DNA of 64,000 bases, taken from NCBI GenBank assembly GCA_004553495.1, contig SFLE01000004.1, forward strand, positions 1-64,000, written 5' to 3'. Below the pieces are notes generated by a model. The model was not told the origin of the DNA. It did no database searches and saw only the letters and a list, made by a program, of their open reading frames with translations. The first letter of the stretch is position 1. Every line of letters starts with the position of its first letter. Origin of the DNA: Clostridiales bacterium (GTDB lineage Bacteria; Bacillota; Clostridia; Oscillospirales; Oscillospiraceae). The translations under genes and the position numbers were made by a program. Below are positions 33,615-43,031 of this stretch, piece by piece.

Positions 33615-33665
33615 CAATCCGGTTAACTATAATTTTTTAATATATCTTTAGAGAGGAAGCAACAC

Positions 33666-35669
33666 ATGAGCTACGAAACCAAGAACATAAGAAACATCTG
33701 CTTCATGGGTCACGGCAACAGCGGTAAGACCAGTCTTGCTGAAAGCATGCTGTTCACTACCGGCGCTATTGACCGCATGGGCAAGGTCACCGACGGCAAC
33801 ACCGTCTGCGACTACGACGCTGAAGAGATCAAGCGCCAGATCACCATCGCAACCTCCGTCGCTCCCGTAAACTTCGGCGGCTGCAAGATCAATGTGCTCG
33901 ACTGCCCCGGATATTTCGACTTCGTGGGCGATGTCCTCGCCGCTATCCGCGTTGTCGAGGCAGGCATCATCTTCTGCTCCGCAAAGGACGGCATCACCGT
34001 CGGCGCGGAGAGAAGCTGGAAGTACCTCAAGGCAGCCGGCGTTCCCGCAATGTTCTACATCTCCAAGCTGGATGAGGAGCACGGCGATTACTACGGCGTT
34101 CTGGCAGCTCTTAAAGAAAAATACGGTGCAAGCATCTGCCCCGTCATGATCCCCATGTCCGACGGCACCGGCGTTATCGACCTCGTTCATAACACCGCTT
34201 ACCAGACCAAGGGCGGCAAGACCGCAAAGGTCGCCGTTCCCGCCGACGATGCGGACAAGGTAGAAGAGATGCGCATGGAGCTCATGGAGGCCGCCGCGGT
34301 CACCGAAGAGCTCATGGAGAAGTTTCTTGACACCATGGAGCTTTCCGACGCAGAGATAGTCGAAGGTCTCAAGGCAGGTCTTGCCGAGCGCAGCGTCGTT
34401 CCCGTCGTCTGCGGCGCGGCAATGTCCAACATCGGCACCGAGGCTGTCATGCAGGCAATCTGCGACTATGTTCCCGCTCCCGAGGATAAATCCGCAGAGC
34501 CCGTTTGCGGCTTTGTTTTCAAGACCGTTTCCGATCAGTTCGGCAAGTACAGCTTCGTGAAGGTCGTTTCCGGCAAGATAACCGCCGACCTTTCCCTGCG
34601 CAATGTCCGCGCATCCAGCACCGACAAGCTCGGTAGACTTTACACCATCTGTGGCAAGAAGACCACCGAGGTCAAGGAAGCCTGCTGCGGCGATATAGTC
34701 GCCGTCGGCAAGATGGAGTGGAAGACCGGCGACACGGTCTGCGATCCCAAGAACGAGACCGAGCTGCCCGCTCTGGTCATGCCCGATCCCTGCTACTCCA
34801 TGGCTATCTCCCCCAAGACCAAGGGTCAGGACGACAAGGTCGCCGGCGGTCTTGCAAGACTCAACGAAGAGGATGTTTCCTTCACTCTCGTCAACAACGC
34901 CGAGACCCATCAGATGGTCATTTCCGGCGCAGGCGACATTCAGGTCGATGTTCTGTGCGCAAAGCTCAGGAGCCGCTTCGGTGTTGAGACCGAGCTCAAG
35001 CCCGCCCGCGTCGCTTACCGCGAGAAGATAAAGGGCAAGGTCGAGGCTCACGGCCGCCACAAGAAGCAGTCTGGCGGTTCCGGTCAGTTCGGCGATGTTT
35101 GGATCCGCTTCGAGCCGCAGGACGAGCAGGACGACATGATCTTCGCAGAGGAAGTATTCGGCGGCTCCGTCCCCAAAAACTTCTTCCCCTCCGTTGAAAA
35201 GGGTCTGCGCAACGCGGTCACCAAGGGCGTTCTCGCCGGTTACCCACTCGTCGGTCTGAAGGCGACTCTGTACGACGGTTCCTACCATCCCGTTGACTCG
35301 AACGATATGGCATTCCAGACCGCCGCTCGCCTTGCATATCAGGACGGCATCCCCAGAGCAAAGCCCACCATTCTCGAGCCTATCGGTCTGCTTCAGGTAA
35401 CCATTCCCGACGCAAACCTCGGCGATATAATGTCCGACATCTCCTCCAAGCGCCGCGGCACCGTTCTCGGTATGAACGCCGAAGACGGTATGCAGACGGT
35501 CGAGGCTGAGGTCCCCATGGCAGAGATGAGCTCTTACACCATCGATCTGCGCTCCATGACTCAGGGCCGCGGCTCGTTCACCTGCAAGTTCATCCGCTAT
35601 GAGGAGGCTCCCGGCAATGTCCAGCAGAAGGTCATTGAGGAAGCAAAGGCTCTGGCTGAGGCTGAGTAA
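33666..35669 (+). CDS. Elongation factor G-like translational GTPase
   Basis: A 667-residue EF-G paralogue with domains I-V and no frame break. G1 is GHGNSGKT (15-22), G3 DCPGYFDF, but the guanine-specificity motif reads SKLD (in ISKLDEEHGDYY) rather than NKxD. It is shorter than canonical EF-G (about 690-700), and the usual rpsL-rpsG-fusA context is absent, so it is probably the second, FusA2-type protein. Strong codon bias (GTC, CTC, AAG) and its own promoter suggest high expression. Start ATG after AGAGAGGAAG. Confidence 0.88.
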   Translation: MSYETKNIRNICFMGHGNSGKTSLAESMLFTTGAIDRMGKVTDGNTVCDYDAEEIKRQITIATSVAPVNFGGCKINVLDCPGYFDFVGDVLAAIRVVEAGIIFCSAKDGITVGAERSWKYLKAAGVPAMFYISKLDEEHGDYYGVLAALKEKYGASICPVMIPMSDGTGVIDLVHNTAYQTKGGKTAKVAVPADDADKVEEMRMELMEAAAVTEELMEKFLDTMELSDAEIVEGLKAGLAERSVVPVVCGAAMSNIGTEAVMQAICDYVPAPEDKSAEPVCGFVFKTVSDQFGKYSFVKVVSGKITADLSLRNVRASSTDKLGRLYTICGKKTTEVKEACCGDIVAVGKMEWKTGDTVCDPKNETELPALVMPDPCYSMAISPKTKGQDDKVAGGLARLNEEDVSFTLVNNAETHQMVISGAGDIQVDVLCAKLRSRFGVETELKPARVAYREKIKGKVEAHGRHKKQSGGSGQFGDVWIRFEPQDEQDDMIFAEEVFGGSVPKNFFPSVEKGLRNAVTKGVLAGYPLVGLKATLYDGSYHPVDSNDMAFQTAARLAYQDGIPRAKPTILEPIGLLQVTIPDANLGDIMSDISSKRRGTVLGMNAEDGMQTVEAEVPMAEMSSYTIDLRSMTQGRGSFTCKFIRYEEAPGNVQQKVIEEAKALAEAE

Positions 35670-35682
35670 TTTATGATAGTAA

Positions 35683-35712
35683 ACGGCGGGCACTTATGCC
35701 CGCCGTTTTTCA
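35683..35712 (+). terminator. Terminator of the EF-G-like gene
   Basis: Stem ACGGCGGGCA/TGCCCGCCGT, 4-base loop and T-tract. It ends only ten bases before the next start, whose ribosome binding site (CAGGTGAAA) abuts it. Confidence 0.8.
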
Positions 35713-35721
35713 GGTGAAACT

Positions 35722-36000
35722 ATGAAATTCAAGATACCCGAAATTAAGATCAAAAAGCCGCGCAAAGCCGATGAGCAGGAGTCCGAACAGGTCGTTGAGG
35801 AAAACGACGGTGCGGAGGAGATACTCGACGAGCTTGAGGGCACTCAGGAAATTCCCGAGCAGCCCGAGCCGGAGCCCGAAAAGCCGCAGAGCCGCGGAAT
35901 GGAAATTTCCGAATCGCAGCTCCGCACGATATGGGCGGGCGAGATAGGCTTCGGGCTCATCATGGCGCTCGCGGCGATCGTAATAGCCTTTATAAAATGA
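35722..36000 (+). CDS. Small acidic C-tail-anchored membrane protein
   Basis: A 92-residue protein of unknown function. The N-terminal 60 residues are highly charged (Lys-rich start, then Glu/Gln/Pro-rich), and the last ~28 residues are a single membrane helix (IWAGEIGFGLIMALAAIVIA). The composition suggests a cytoplasmic tail anchored by the C-terminus. The start follows AGGTGAAACT directly after the EF-G terminator. Confidence 0.68.
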   Translation: MKFKIPEIKIKKPRKADEQESEQVVEENDGAEEILDELEGTQEIPEQPEPEPEKPQSRGMEISESQLRTIWAGEIGFGLIMALAAIVIAFIK

Positions 36001-36027
36001 AAAAGAAACCGTGGAGGGTTCTTTTTC
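36001..36027. terminator. Bidirectional terminator
   Basis: Stem AAAAAGAA-CC with GG-TTCTTTTT between the small membrane protein and the convergent phosphorylase gene. Confidence 0.65.
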
Positions 36028-36030
36028 ATT

Positions 36031-37335
36031 TTATCTGATTATGCCTTTTATGAACGCGGGCTTTTCCACCGGATGGTCAACGAGCGTGTAGCAGGAGTTG
36101 AGCATTTCGGCAGCCTTCTGCGCCGCCTCGAGGCTCTGAGCGTGGATGGTTGCAAGGCTTTCGCCCGCTTTCACCTCGTCTCCTACCTTCTTTTTGAGGA
36201 TAACGCCGACAGACAGGTCGATAACGCTCTCCTTCGTGGCTCTGCCGCCGCCGAGATGCATGGACACAAGCCCTACCTTGTCGGCGCTTATGTGCTTTAC
36301 ATAGCCCGAGCGGTCGCAGACGGCTTCGTACTGCACAGGCGCCATGGGCAGCAGCGAGGTATCATATACCGCGCGCTTATCGCCCTCCTGACCCTCAACG
36401 AGCTCGGCAAGCTTATTGAGCGCAGAGCCGTCCTCAATGCCCTTTTCGAGCATTGTGCGGGCCTCGGCATCATCCTTTGCTATGCCCGCTTCGGTGAGTA
36501 TGCACGCGCCGAGGGTCAGGCACAGCTCAAGCAGCTCGCCCTTCTTCTCGCCGCGCAGCACCTCGATAGCCTCCTTGACCTCGAGCGCGTTGCCGATGGC
36601 GTTGCCGAGAGGCTCGTCCATGTCGGTTATTACGGCAACCGTCTTTTTGCCGGCAAGCTTTCCGACGGCGGTGAGGTTTTCGGCGAGCTCATGCGCATCC
36701 TCGGTGGTTTTCATAAACGAGCCGCTGCCGGATTTTACATCAAGGACGATAACATCCGCGCCCGCCGCGAGCTTTTTGCTCATTATTGAGCTTACGATAA
36801 GCGGTATGCTCGGCACCGTGCCGGTGACATCGCGCAGAGCGTACATCTTCTTGTCCGCGGGATCGAGATCGGCTGTCTGACCGGCGATGGCAATTCCGAA
36901 GTCGTTTACATTGGACATGAATTTTTCCTCGGAAATACCGGTGTTGAAATTGGGGAAGCTCTCAAGCTTGTCTATGGTGCCGCCGGTGTGACCCAGTCCC
37001 CTGCCGGACATTTTCGCTATCTTCACGCCCTGTGCCGCGACCATGGGGCAGAGAATGAGCGAGGTCTTGTCGCCGACGCCGCCGGTGGAGTGCTTATCCG
37101 CCTTAACGCCCTTTATGGCGCTCAGATCCAGCGTTTCGCCGGAATCGCGCATCGCCATGGTGAGCTCAAGCGTTTCCTCTCTGTCCATGCCGCGCAGCAG
37201 GATAGCCATTAAAAGCGCAGACATCTGATAGTCGGGAATATCTCCCTTTGTATATCCGTCCACGACGAATTTTATCTCGTCCGCGCTGAGCTTTCCCCCA
37301 TCGCGTTTTTTTACTATAATATCAGTCATCAGCAT
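36031..37335 (-). CDS. pdp: Pyrimidine-nucleoside phosphorylase
   Basis: A 434-residue family II nucleoside phosphorylase, which splits uridine and thymidine (or only thymidine) with phosphate for salvage. The signature GRGLGHTGGTIDKLE is present, with KHSTGGVGDKTS and SGSGSFMKT phosphate and substrate loops. ATG 37335 is chosen with GGAGG eight bases upstream; the GTG three codons earlier overlaps that site. Pdp versus DeoA cannot be decided from sequence alone. No deoxyribose genes are adjacent. Confidence 0.92.
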   Translation of the reverse strand: MLMTDIIVKKRDGGKLSADEIKFVVDGYTKGDIPDYQMSALLMAILLRGMDREETLELTMAMRDSGETLDLSAIKGVKADKHSTGGVGDKTSLILCPMVAAQGVKIAKMSGRGLGHTGGTIDKLESFPNFNTGISEEKFMSNVNDFGIAIAGQTADLDPADKKMYALRDVTGTVPSIPLIVSSIMSKKLAAGADVIVLDVKSGSGSFMKTTEDAHELAENLTAVGKLAGKKTVAVITDMDEPLGNAIGNALEVKEAIEVLRGEKKGELLELCLTLGACILTEAGIAKDDAEARTMLEKGIEDGSALNKLAELVEGQEGDKRAVYDTSLLPMAPVQYEAVCDRSGYVKHISADKVGLVSMHLGGGRATKESVIDLSVGVILKKKVGDEVKAGESLATIHAQSLEAAQKAAEMLNSCYTLVDHPVEKPAFIKGIIR

Positions 37336-37406
37336 AACCGACACCTCCAGCGTTTTGTTAATAATGCCATCATATTAACACATATCGCCGAGGATTTCCA
37401 CATATA

Positions 37407-37838
37407 TCACAAATTTCTTTCAAATATGATGTAGGTCATGCCGTCTATGCGACGCAGCTTATCCGACACTCTGCCGAGTCTGTGTGCATCTGCGGGTATT
37501 GCGAGCGCGTTTTTGCTCACAAGGCAGCCCATTCTGCCCCGCCGCCACACGGTGTCGGCAGCTTGACAGGCGGGCACTATCGGTGCATCGGCGGCGTACT
37601 CTATCGCTTTCGGCAGCTTTTCCATGTCACTGCGGCTGAATTTGCGGTGCAGCGTCATACCGCCGCCGGCAGGCTGGAGCGTTCCCAAAAGCGCACTTTC
37701 GCCCCCGCCGTAGAGATATAAGCGCACGGGCTTTCGCGGCGCAAATGCGCATTTTGCGCTCATGACGGTCATGAGCCCCTCGGCAGACGCCGTAAGGCTG
37801 CCGCACTTTCTTCCCTCTATGTAAACCGGATATTCCAT
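37407..37838 (-). CDS. Hypothetical protein
   Basis: A 143-residue protein of unrecognised family: mixed beta-rich N-terminus (MEYPVYIEGRKCGSLTA), a glycine-rich LYLYGGGESALLG, and a basic C-terminus. No membrane segment, signal peptide or known motif. AGGACGG lies before the ATG. It stands alone between the phosphorylase and MazF genes. Base use resembles its neighbours, so it is not obviously foreign. Confidence 0.62.
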   Translation of the reverse strand: MEYPVYIEGRKCGSLTASAEGLMTVMSAKCAFAPRKPVRLYLYGGGESALLGTLQPAGGGMTLHRKFSRSDMEKLPKAIEYAADAPIVPACQAADTVWRRGRMGCLVSKNALAIPADAHRLGRVSDKLRRIDGMTYIIFERNL

Positions 37839-37904
37839 TTATCCGTCCTTTCATACGACCGCTCCCCAAGCTTTCGCTCGGGGAGCTTATAGCTTACGGG
37901 ACTC

Positions 37905-38249
37905 TTATAGTCCGAAGCTCACGGCAATGGCATTGTCTACCTTGTTCATGGTACTCTCATCCAGCTTGCCCATGCGCTCGCGCAAACGCGATTTATCAAT
38001 GGTGCGTATCTGCTCAAGCAGGATAACGCTGTCGCGTGAAAGCCCCACGCTCTGCGCGTTTAACTCTATATGAGTCGGCAGCCGTGCCTTGCCGGTCTGA
38101 CTGGTTATGGCTGCGGCAATAACCGTTGGGCTGTGCTTATTGCCGGTATCGTTCTGAACTATGAGCACCGGACGCATACCGCCCTGCTCGGAGCCCACGA
38201 CGGGGCTAAGGTCTGCGTAAAAAACATCTCCGCGCTTGACTATACTCAA
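37905..38249 (-). CDS. mazF: MazF/PemK-family endoribonuclease toxin
   Basis: A 114-residue MazF: VKRGDVFYADLSPVVGSEQGGMRPVLIVQND is the diagnostic N-terminus, with VIAAAITSQ and the LEQIRTIDK segment. In Bacillus the protein (EndoA) cleaves mRNA at specific short sites. The start codon is TTG; no ATG fits the conserved N-terminus. No MazE/EndoAI antitoxin gene is seen in the 86 bases upstream or elsewhere nearby. Confidence 0.9.
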   Translation of the reverse strand: MSIVKRGDVFYADLSPVVGSEQGGMRPVLIVQNDTGNKHSPTVIAAAITSQTGKARLPTHIELNAQSVGLSRDSVILLEQIRTIDKSRLRERMGKLDESTMNKVDNAIAVSFGL

Positions 38250-38335
38250 TTTGATTCACACTCCGGAATTATAGTCGCCCGCTACATCTTATGTAGTGCG
38301 CTGACTATATTCTCCCACGGCAGTGTGATTTTTAT

Positions 38336-38881
38336 TCAGCTTATGCTCCAGTCGGAAATATCAATGAACACAACGGTCTGCTCCTTATAGCTTATCTCGG
38401 CGCTTATGGGAGCGAGTTCGGCGCTTATCCAGACCGTTACAAGGTAATCGTCGGCGGGCACGAGCCGCGCCGCTATGTTATCGCCCTCGACCCAGGTTAT
38501 CTCCGTGTGCGCACCGGTAAGCGCCCGCGCGAAAAGCGGCAGCGCCGACATTGGACTGAGCTCGGCTGCCTCGAGAGTTCCTATGTCGAGCATGGCTCCA
38601 TCGTATTCAAGGCTGAGGTCGTTATCTTTAAGATGCGCTTTTATACCGGCGAGCATTTCAGGCTCTATGACCTCGACCGAGGCTCCGTCGGCATTCTGCT
38701 CGTATCTCAGCTTAAACTCCGCCGTTTTATCGTCATACTCCGTTCTGACCTCGGCAGTGAACGATATATTCTCCGCCTCGGCTGTACGGCTTACAAACTT
38801 TGCAAACTGCTCCTCGCCTGTGTCGGCGCAGGCGCACAGCAGCATCGCAATGCACATTATGAGCGGCACGATCTTTTTCAT
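38336..38881 (-). CDS. Putative lipoprotein, unknown family
   Basis: A 181-residue exported protein. The start is ATG 38881 after GGAGGATGCTGT; the frame open to 38923 lies before that site. The N-terminus MKKIVPLIMCIAMLLCACADTG is a lipoprotein signal with a lipobox (LCAC). The mature part is beta-rich, rich in Glu and Ala (about 30-181), with a domain like outer-envelope binding proteins, but no family was recognised. Confidence 0.75.
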   Translation of the reverse strand: MKKIVPLIMCIAMLLCACADTGEEQFAKFVSRTAEAENISFTAEVRTEYDDKTAEFKLRYEQNADGASVEVIEPEMLAGIKAHLKDNDLSLEYDGAMLDIGTLEAAELSPMSALPLFARALTGAHTEITWVEGDNIAARLVPADDYLVTVWISAELAPISAEISYKEQTVVFIDISDWSIS

Positions 38882-38954
38882 ACAGCATCCTCCGTAAAAT
38901 TCGATATGTTTAATCCTATTCATAAGCTTTGCCCGACATTATTGAAATTTACTC

Positions 38955-38983
38955 TTGACATTTAATTAAATGTGGGATTTAAT
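38955..38983 (+). promoter_or_regulatory. Promoter of the pheS T-box transcript
   Basis: Perfect TTGACA (38955-38960), 17-base spacer, TTTAAT (38978-38983). The spacer contains the palindrome ATTTAATTAAAT. Confidence 0.75.
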
Positions 38984-38989
38984 ATCATG

Positions 38990-39213
38990 GTAACAGGCTT
39001 TGAAGCGGGAAAATAATATCGTTTGCATCACTCAGAGAACGGCGGTCGTCGGCTGAAAGCCGCCCGTGGTGCTGGTATTCGGTTCGCCTGCAGAGCTCCG
39101 GCTAATCACCGGCGGCGGTTCCGTTATAACCGACAAGTGCGATAAACATCGAATCAGGGTGGTACCGCGGAAGCATGGTCTTTCGTCCCAATGGGGCGTA
39201 AGGCTGTTTTTTT
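38990..39213 (+). promoter_or_regulatory. T-box leader for pheST, tRNA-Phe responsive
   Basis: A T-box leader with a stem I region, TTC at 39078-39080 as the likely Phe specifier, the canonical T-box core AGGGTGGTACCGCGG at 39156-39170, and a terminator hairpin at about 39180-39203 followed by a T-run. Uncharged tRNA-Phe would stabilise the antiterminator and allow pheS-pheT transcription. The 368-base stretch 38882-39250 is fully accounted for by promoter and leader. Confidence 0.93.
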
Positions 39214-39250
39214 ATGTTTATTTTATGTTCTAATGATAAGGAGAGACACA

Positions 39251-40276
39251 ATGAAAGCACTCATGAACCAGCTCAGAGAAAGTGCCGTAAATGCAATTCT
39301 CAATGCTGACAGTCCCGAGAGTCTTGATGCACTCAGAGTAAAATATCTCGGCAAGAAAGGCGAGCTCACCGCTATTCTCAAGCAGATGGGCAAGCTCTCC
39401 GCGCAGGAGCGCCCCGTTATGGGCCAGCTCGCAAACCAGATCCGCGCAGAGCTCGAGCAGGCGATAGACCAGACCCGCGAAAAGCTCGAAGCTGCCGCGC
39501 TTGAGGCGCGCCTTGAGCTGGAGGCGGTCGATGTCACCGTTCCGGGCGAGGATATCCGCATCGGTCACAAGCACCCGATGTACAAGGCGCTTGACGAGAT
39601 AAAGGATATATTCGTCGGCATGGGCTTTACGGTGCTCGACGGTCCCGAGGTCGAGCTTGCAAGCTATAACTTCGACAAGCTCAACGCCGAGGAGGGTCAC
39701 CCCTCCCGCGACTGGTCGGATACTTTTTATTTCGACACCGACAGCCGCGTGATGCTGCGCTCGCAAACGAGTCCCATGCAGGTGCGCGCAATGGAGACCA
39801 TGCCGCTTCCCATCCGCATCGTCGCGCCCGGCAGAGTTTACCGCAAGGACGAGGTCGATGCGACCCACTCGCCCATGTTCCACCAGGTAGAGGGCATGGT
39901 CATAGATAAGAATGTCACCATGGCAGACCTCAAGGGCACCCTCAACCTCGTAATGCAGGAGCTGTTCGGCGAGGGCACCGTAACGAGATTCCGCCCCCAC
40001 CACTTCCCGTTCACCGAGCCGAGCTGCGAGATGGATGTGCAGTGCCACAAGTGCGGCGGCAAGGGCTGCCCCACCTGCAAGGGCGAGGGCTGGATCGAGG
40101 TGCTCGGCGCCGGTATGATCCACCCCAAGGTGCTCGAAATGAGCGGCATTGACAGCGAAGAATACACCGGCTGGGCATTCGGCATGGGGCTTGAGAGACT
40201 TGCGATGCGCAGGTTCAAGATCTCCGACCTGCGTTTGATATTTGAAAACGATGTCCGCTTCCTGGAACAGTTCTGA
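39251..40276 (+). CDS. pheS: Phenylalanine-tRNA ligase alpha subunit
   Basis: PheS carries the catalytic site of the (alpha-beta)2 enzyme that charges tRNA-Phe. The 341 residues contain motif 2 and 3 regions of class II synthetases (SQTSPMQVRAM, RVYRKDEVDATHSPMFHQVEG, GWAFGMGLERLAMR). The start ATG follows AAGGAGA by six bases; the open frame to 39191 crosses the T-box terminator. A CxxC-xxGC-xTC cluster near 276-288 is a normal family feature. pheT follows 15 bases later. Confidence 0.96.
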   Translation: MKALMNQLRESAVNAILNADSPESLDALRVKYLGKKGELTAILKQMGKLSAQERPVMGQLANQIRAELEQAIDQTREKLEAAALEARLELEAVDVTVPGEDIRIGHKHPMYKALDEIKDIFVGMGFTVLDGPEVELASYNFDKLNAEEGHPSRDWSDTFYFDTDSRVMLRSQTSPMQVRAMETMPLPIRIVAPGRVYRKDEVDATHSPMFHQVEGMVIDKNVTMADLKGTLNLVMQELFGEGTVTRFRPHHFPFTEPSCEMDVQCHKCGGKGCPTCKGEGWIEVLGAGMIHPKVLEMSGIDSEEYTGWAFGMGLERLAMRRFKISDLRLIFENDVRFLEQF

Positions 40277-40291
40277 TGGGAGGATGAAGAA

Positions 40292-42994
40292 ATGAATTTA
40301 AGCAGAAAATGGCTTTGCGAGTTTGTTGACGGCGTTTCCGTCAATGATATTGACGATCACGAGTTTTCCGAGGCTATGACCCTCTCCGGCTCCAAGGTGG
40401 AGACCTATGAGGACATGGGCGCGGAGATAAAGAATGTTCTTGTCGGTAAAATACTTTCCATGGAAAAGCATCCCGACTCGGATCATATGTGGGTATGCAG
40501 CATAGACATCGGCGCGGATGAGCCCGTTCAGATAGTCACCGGCGCGTGGAATGTGCACGAGGGCGACCTCGTTCCGGCGGCGCTGCACAATTCGCTGCTG
40601 CCCGGCGGCAAGAAGATAACCAAGGGCAAGCTCAGAGGCGTAATGTCAAACGGTATGCTCTGCTCGCTTTCCGAGCTCAAGCTCGACGAGCGCGATTTCC
40701 CCTACGCCGTTATCACCGCCGCCGCACTTCTGAACGATTATCACCCGCTGGATAAGGATAAGCCCTCCATCCCCGCGGATATAGCAGCCGGAGACAAGGT
40801 TTTCGGACCCGTTTCCGCGGCAGCCGTCACCGCCGTTGAGAATGCCGGCGTTAACCTCTGGAAGGTGACCGTCGATCTCGGAGGCAAAGAAAGCACCGTT
40901 ATAACCGCGTGCCAGAACATCCACGCGGGCGACATGGTCGCATATAACACCAAGACCGAGAGCATCTGCACGCTCGAGGATCTGCACGCTCAGCAGGCGG
41001 AGTTTCCGCACTGCATAGCCGACGGCATATTCGTCCTGCATGAAGACGGCATCGCACCGGGAGACGATATCAAGCCCATAATCGGTGCCGACGACCATGT
41101 CATTGAGTTTGAGATAACCCCGAACCGTCCCGACTGCCTGTCGGTCATCGGTCTTGCGCGCGAAGCCGCCGCTACCTTCGGCAAGGAGCTCAAGACCCAC
41201 ACGCCAGTTGTAAAGGGCGGCGCGGACGGCGATCTTAACGAGCTTTTGACCGTTGAGGTGCCCGCAGCCGACCTCTGCCCGAGATACACCGCGCGCATGG
41301 TGCGCAATGTCAAGATAGCCCCCTCGCCCAAGTGGATGCGCGAGAGACTGCGCGCAATGGGCGTAAGACCCATCAACAACATAGTCGATATAACGAACTA
41401 TGTCATGATGGAATACGGTCAGCCGATGCACGCATTTGACTACCGCTATGTCAAGGGCGGCAAGATAATCGTGCGCAGAGCCGCCGACGGCGAAGAGCTC
41501 ACCACTCTCGACGGCAATGTCAGAAAGCTCAACTCCAATATCCTCGTTATCGCCGACGACACCCGCGCAGTCGGTCTTGCCGGCATAATGGGCGGCGAAA
41601 ACAGCGAGATAGTTTCCGACACCGTTGATGTCGTTTTCGAGTCGGCTAATTTCGACGGCACCTGCATCCGCAAGGGCGCGCTGTCGCTGGGCATGCGCAC
41701 CGAGGCATCCGCAAAGTTTGAAAAGGGTCTTGACCCCCTGAACACGCTCCCCGCAGTTGACCGCGCCTGCGAGCTCGTTGAGCTTCTCGGCGCCGGCGAA
41801 GTGGTCGACGGCGTTATAGATGTCGTAAACAGCATCCCCGAGCCCACCGTGCTCAGCCTGCGTCCGGACAAGATAAACGCCCTGCTCGGCACCGATGTCT
41901 CCACCGAGACGATGCAGGACATTCTCCGCAGCCTGCAGTTCGGCGTTGACGGCGAAACGATAAGCGTCCCCTCGTGGAGAGGCGATGTTTCGCACTACTC
42001 CGACCTTGCGGAGGAGGTCGCCCGCTTCTACGGCTACAATAACATCCCCTGCACGCTGGTCTCCGGCGAGAGCACCCTCGGCGGCTACTCCGACGAGCAG
42101 CTCATGGAGCAGAGGCTCGGCGCACTGTGCCGCGCAGCCGGTTATGACGAGATAATCACCTACTCGTTCATATCCCCCACCTACTACGACAAGATTCGTA
42201 TGCCCGCCGACTCCCCCGACCGCGAGAGCTTCAAGATACTCAATCCGCTCGGCGAGGATACCTCGATAATGCGCACCACCACCCTGCCCTCCATGCTCGA
42301 GATACTCACCCGCAACTACAACTACCGCAACAAGGAAGTCAAGCTCTATGAGCTCGGCAGGACCTACCGTCTCGGCGGCAAGGACGGCCTTGCGATCGAG
42401 AATAAGTATCTCTCGCTCGGCACATACGGCGCGAATGTAAACTTTTTCACCGTAAAGGGGCTCGTTGAGGCGATACTGCGCGACCTGCGGGCTGAAAATG
42501 TTCATTACGAAGCCTGCACCGCAAATCCCTCGTATCATCCCGGACGCTGCGCCGAGGTATATGCCGGAGACGAGCTCATCGGCGTGTTCGGTCAGATCCA
42601 CCCGCTGGTTGCCGCAAACTACGGCGCTGACGCCGAGTTCTACTGCGCGGAGCTCTCGCTCGAAAAGCTCATGGCTGCAAGCGGCAGCGATCCCGTTTAC
42701 AAGCCGCTGCCCAAGTTCCCCGCCGTCACCCGCGATATTGCCATCGTGTGCGACAAGGCCATCCCCGTTGCAAAGCTCATCGGCTGCATCATGTCCGCCG
42801 GCGGTCAGTACCTCAAGGACTGCGCGCTGTTTGACATATACACCGGCTCGCACATCGCTCAGGGAAAGAAGTCCGTTGCGTTCTCGCTCACGCTCAGAGC
42901 CGACGACCAGACCCTCACCGACGACCACGCCGAGGAGACCATGAAGTCCGTTCTCGACGCGCTTGAGCGCGATTTCGGAGCGGTTATGCGCTAA
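40292..42994 (+). CDS. pheT: Phenylalanine-tRNA ligase beta subunit with ~100-residue insertion
   Basis: A 900-residue PheT, about 100 longer than typical (about 800). It has the tRNA-binding OB domain (about 39-138), B3/4 editing and B5 domains, and the anticodon-binding domain at the end. The extra length lies at about 138-236: the sequence DFPYA (135-139) is followed by an inserted block and then EFPHCIADGIF (237-247), where ordinary PheT runs straight on. The block's ACQNIHAGDMV resembles the domain's own GAWNVHEGDLVP, suggesting a partial duplication. Confidence 0.9.
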   Translation: MNLSRKWLCEFVDGVSVNDIDDHEFSEAMTLSGSKVETYEDMGAEIKNVLVGKILSMEKHPDSDHMWVCSIDIGADEPVQIVTGAWNVHEGDLVPAALHNSLLPGGKKITKGKLRGVMSNGMLCSLSELKLDERDFPYAVITAAALLNDYHPLDKDKPSIPADIAAGDKVFGPVSAAAVTAVENAGVNLWKVTVDLGGKESTVITACQNIHAGDMVAYNTKTESICTLEDLHAQQAEFPHCIADGIFVLHEDGIAPGDDIKPIIGADDHVIEFEITPNRPDCLSVIGLAREAAATFGKELKTHTPVVKGGADGDLNELLTVEVPAADLCPRYTARMVRNVKIAPSPKWMRERLRAMGVRPINNIVDITNYVMMEYGQPMHAFDYRYVKGGKIIVRRAADGEELTTLDGNVRKLNSNILVIADDTRAVGLAGIMGGENSEIVSDTVDVVFESANFDGTCIRKGALSLGMRTEASAKFEKGLDPLNTLPAVDRACELVELLGAGEVVDGVIDVVNSIPEPTVLSLRPDKINALLGTDVSTETMQDILRSLQFGVDGETISVPSWRGDVSHYSDLAEEVARFYGYNNIPCTLVSGESTLGGYSDEQLMEQRLGALCRAAGYDEIITYSFISPTYYDKIRMPADSPDRESFKILNPLGEDTSIMRTTTLPSMLEILTRNYNYRNKEVKLYELGRTYRLGGKDGLAIENKYLSLGTYGANVNFFTVKGLVEAILRDLRAENVHYEACTANPSYHPGRCAEVYAGDELIGVFGQIHPLVAANYGADAEFYCAELSLEKLMAASGSDPVYKPLPKFPAVTRDIAIVCDKAIPVAKLIGCIMSAGGQYLKDCALFDIYTGSHIAQGKKSVAFSLTLRADDQTLTDDHAEETMKSVLDALERDFGAVMR

Positions 42995-43031
42995 ATTGCG
43001 GCAAAGTCGGGAGCAATCTTTGCATATCCGC

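Noticed and set aside
33648..35693. 681-residue open frame on the minus strand
   Set aside because: It is the shadow of the EF-G-like gene, whose GTPase motifs are clear on the plus strand.
40646..42928. 760-residue open frame on the minus strand
   Set aside because: It lies inside pheT in antisense; the composition is that of a shadow of biased codons.
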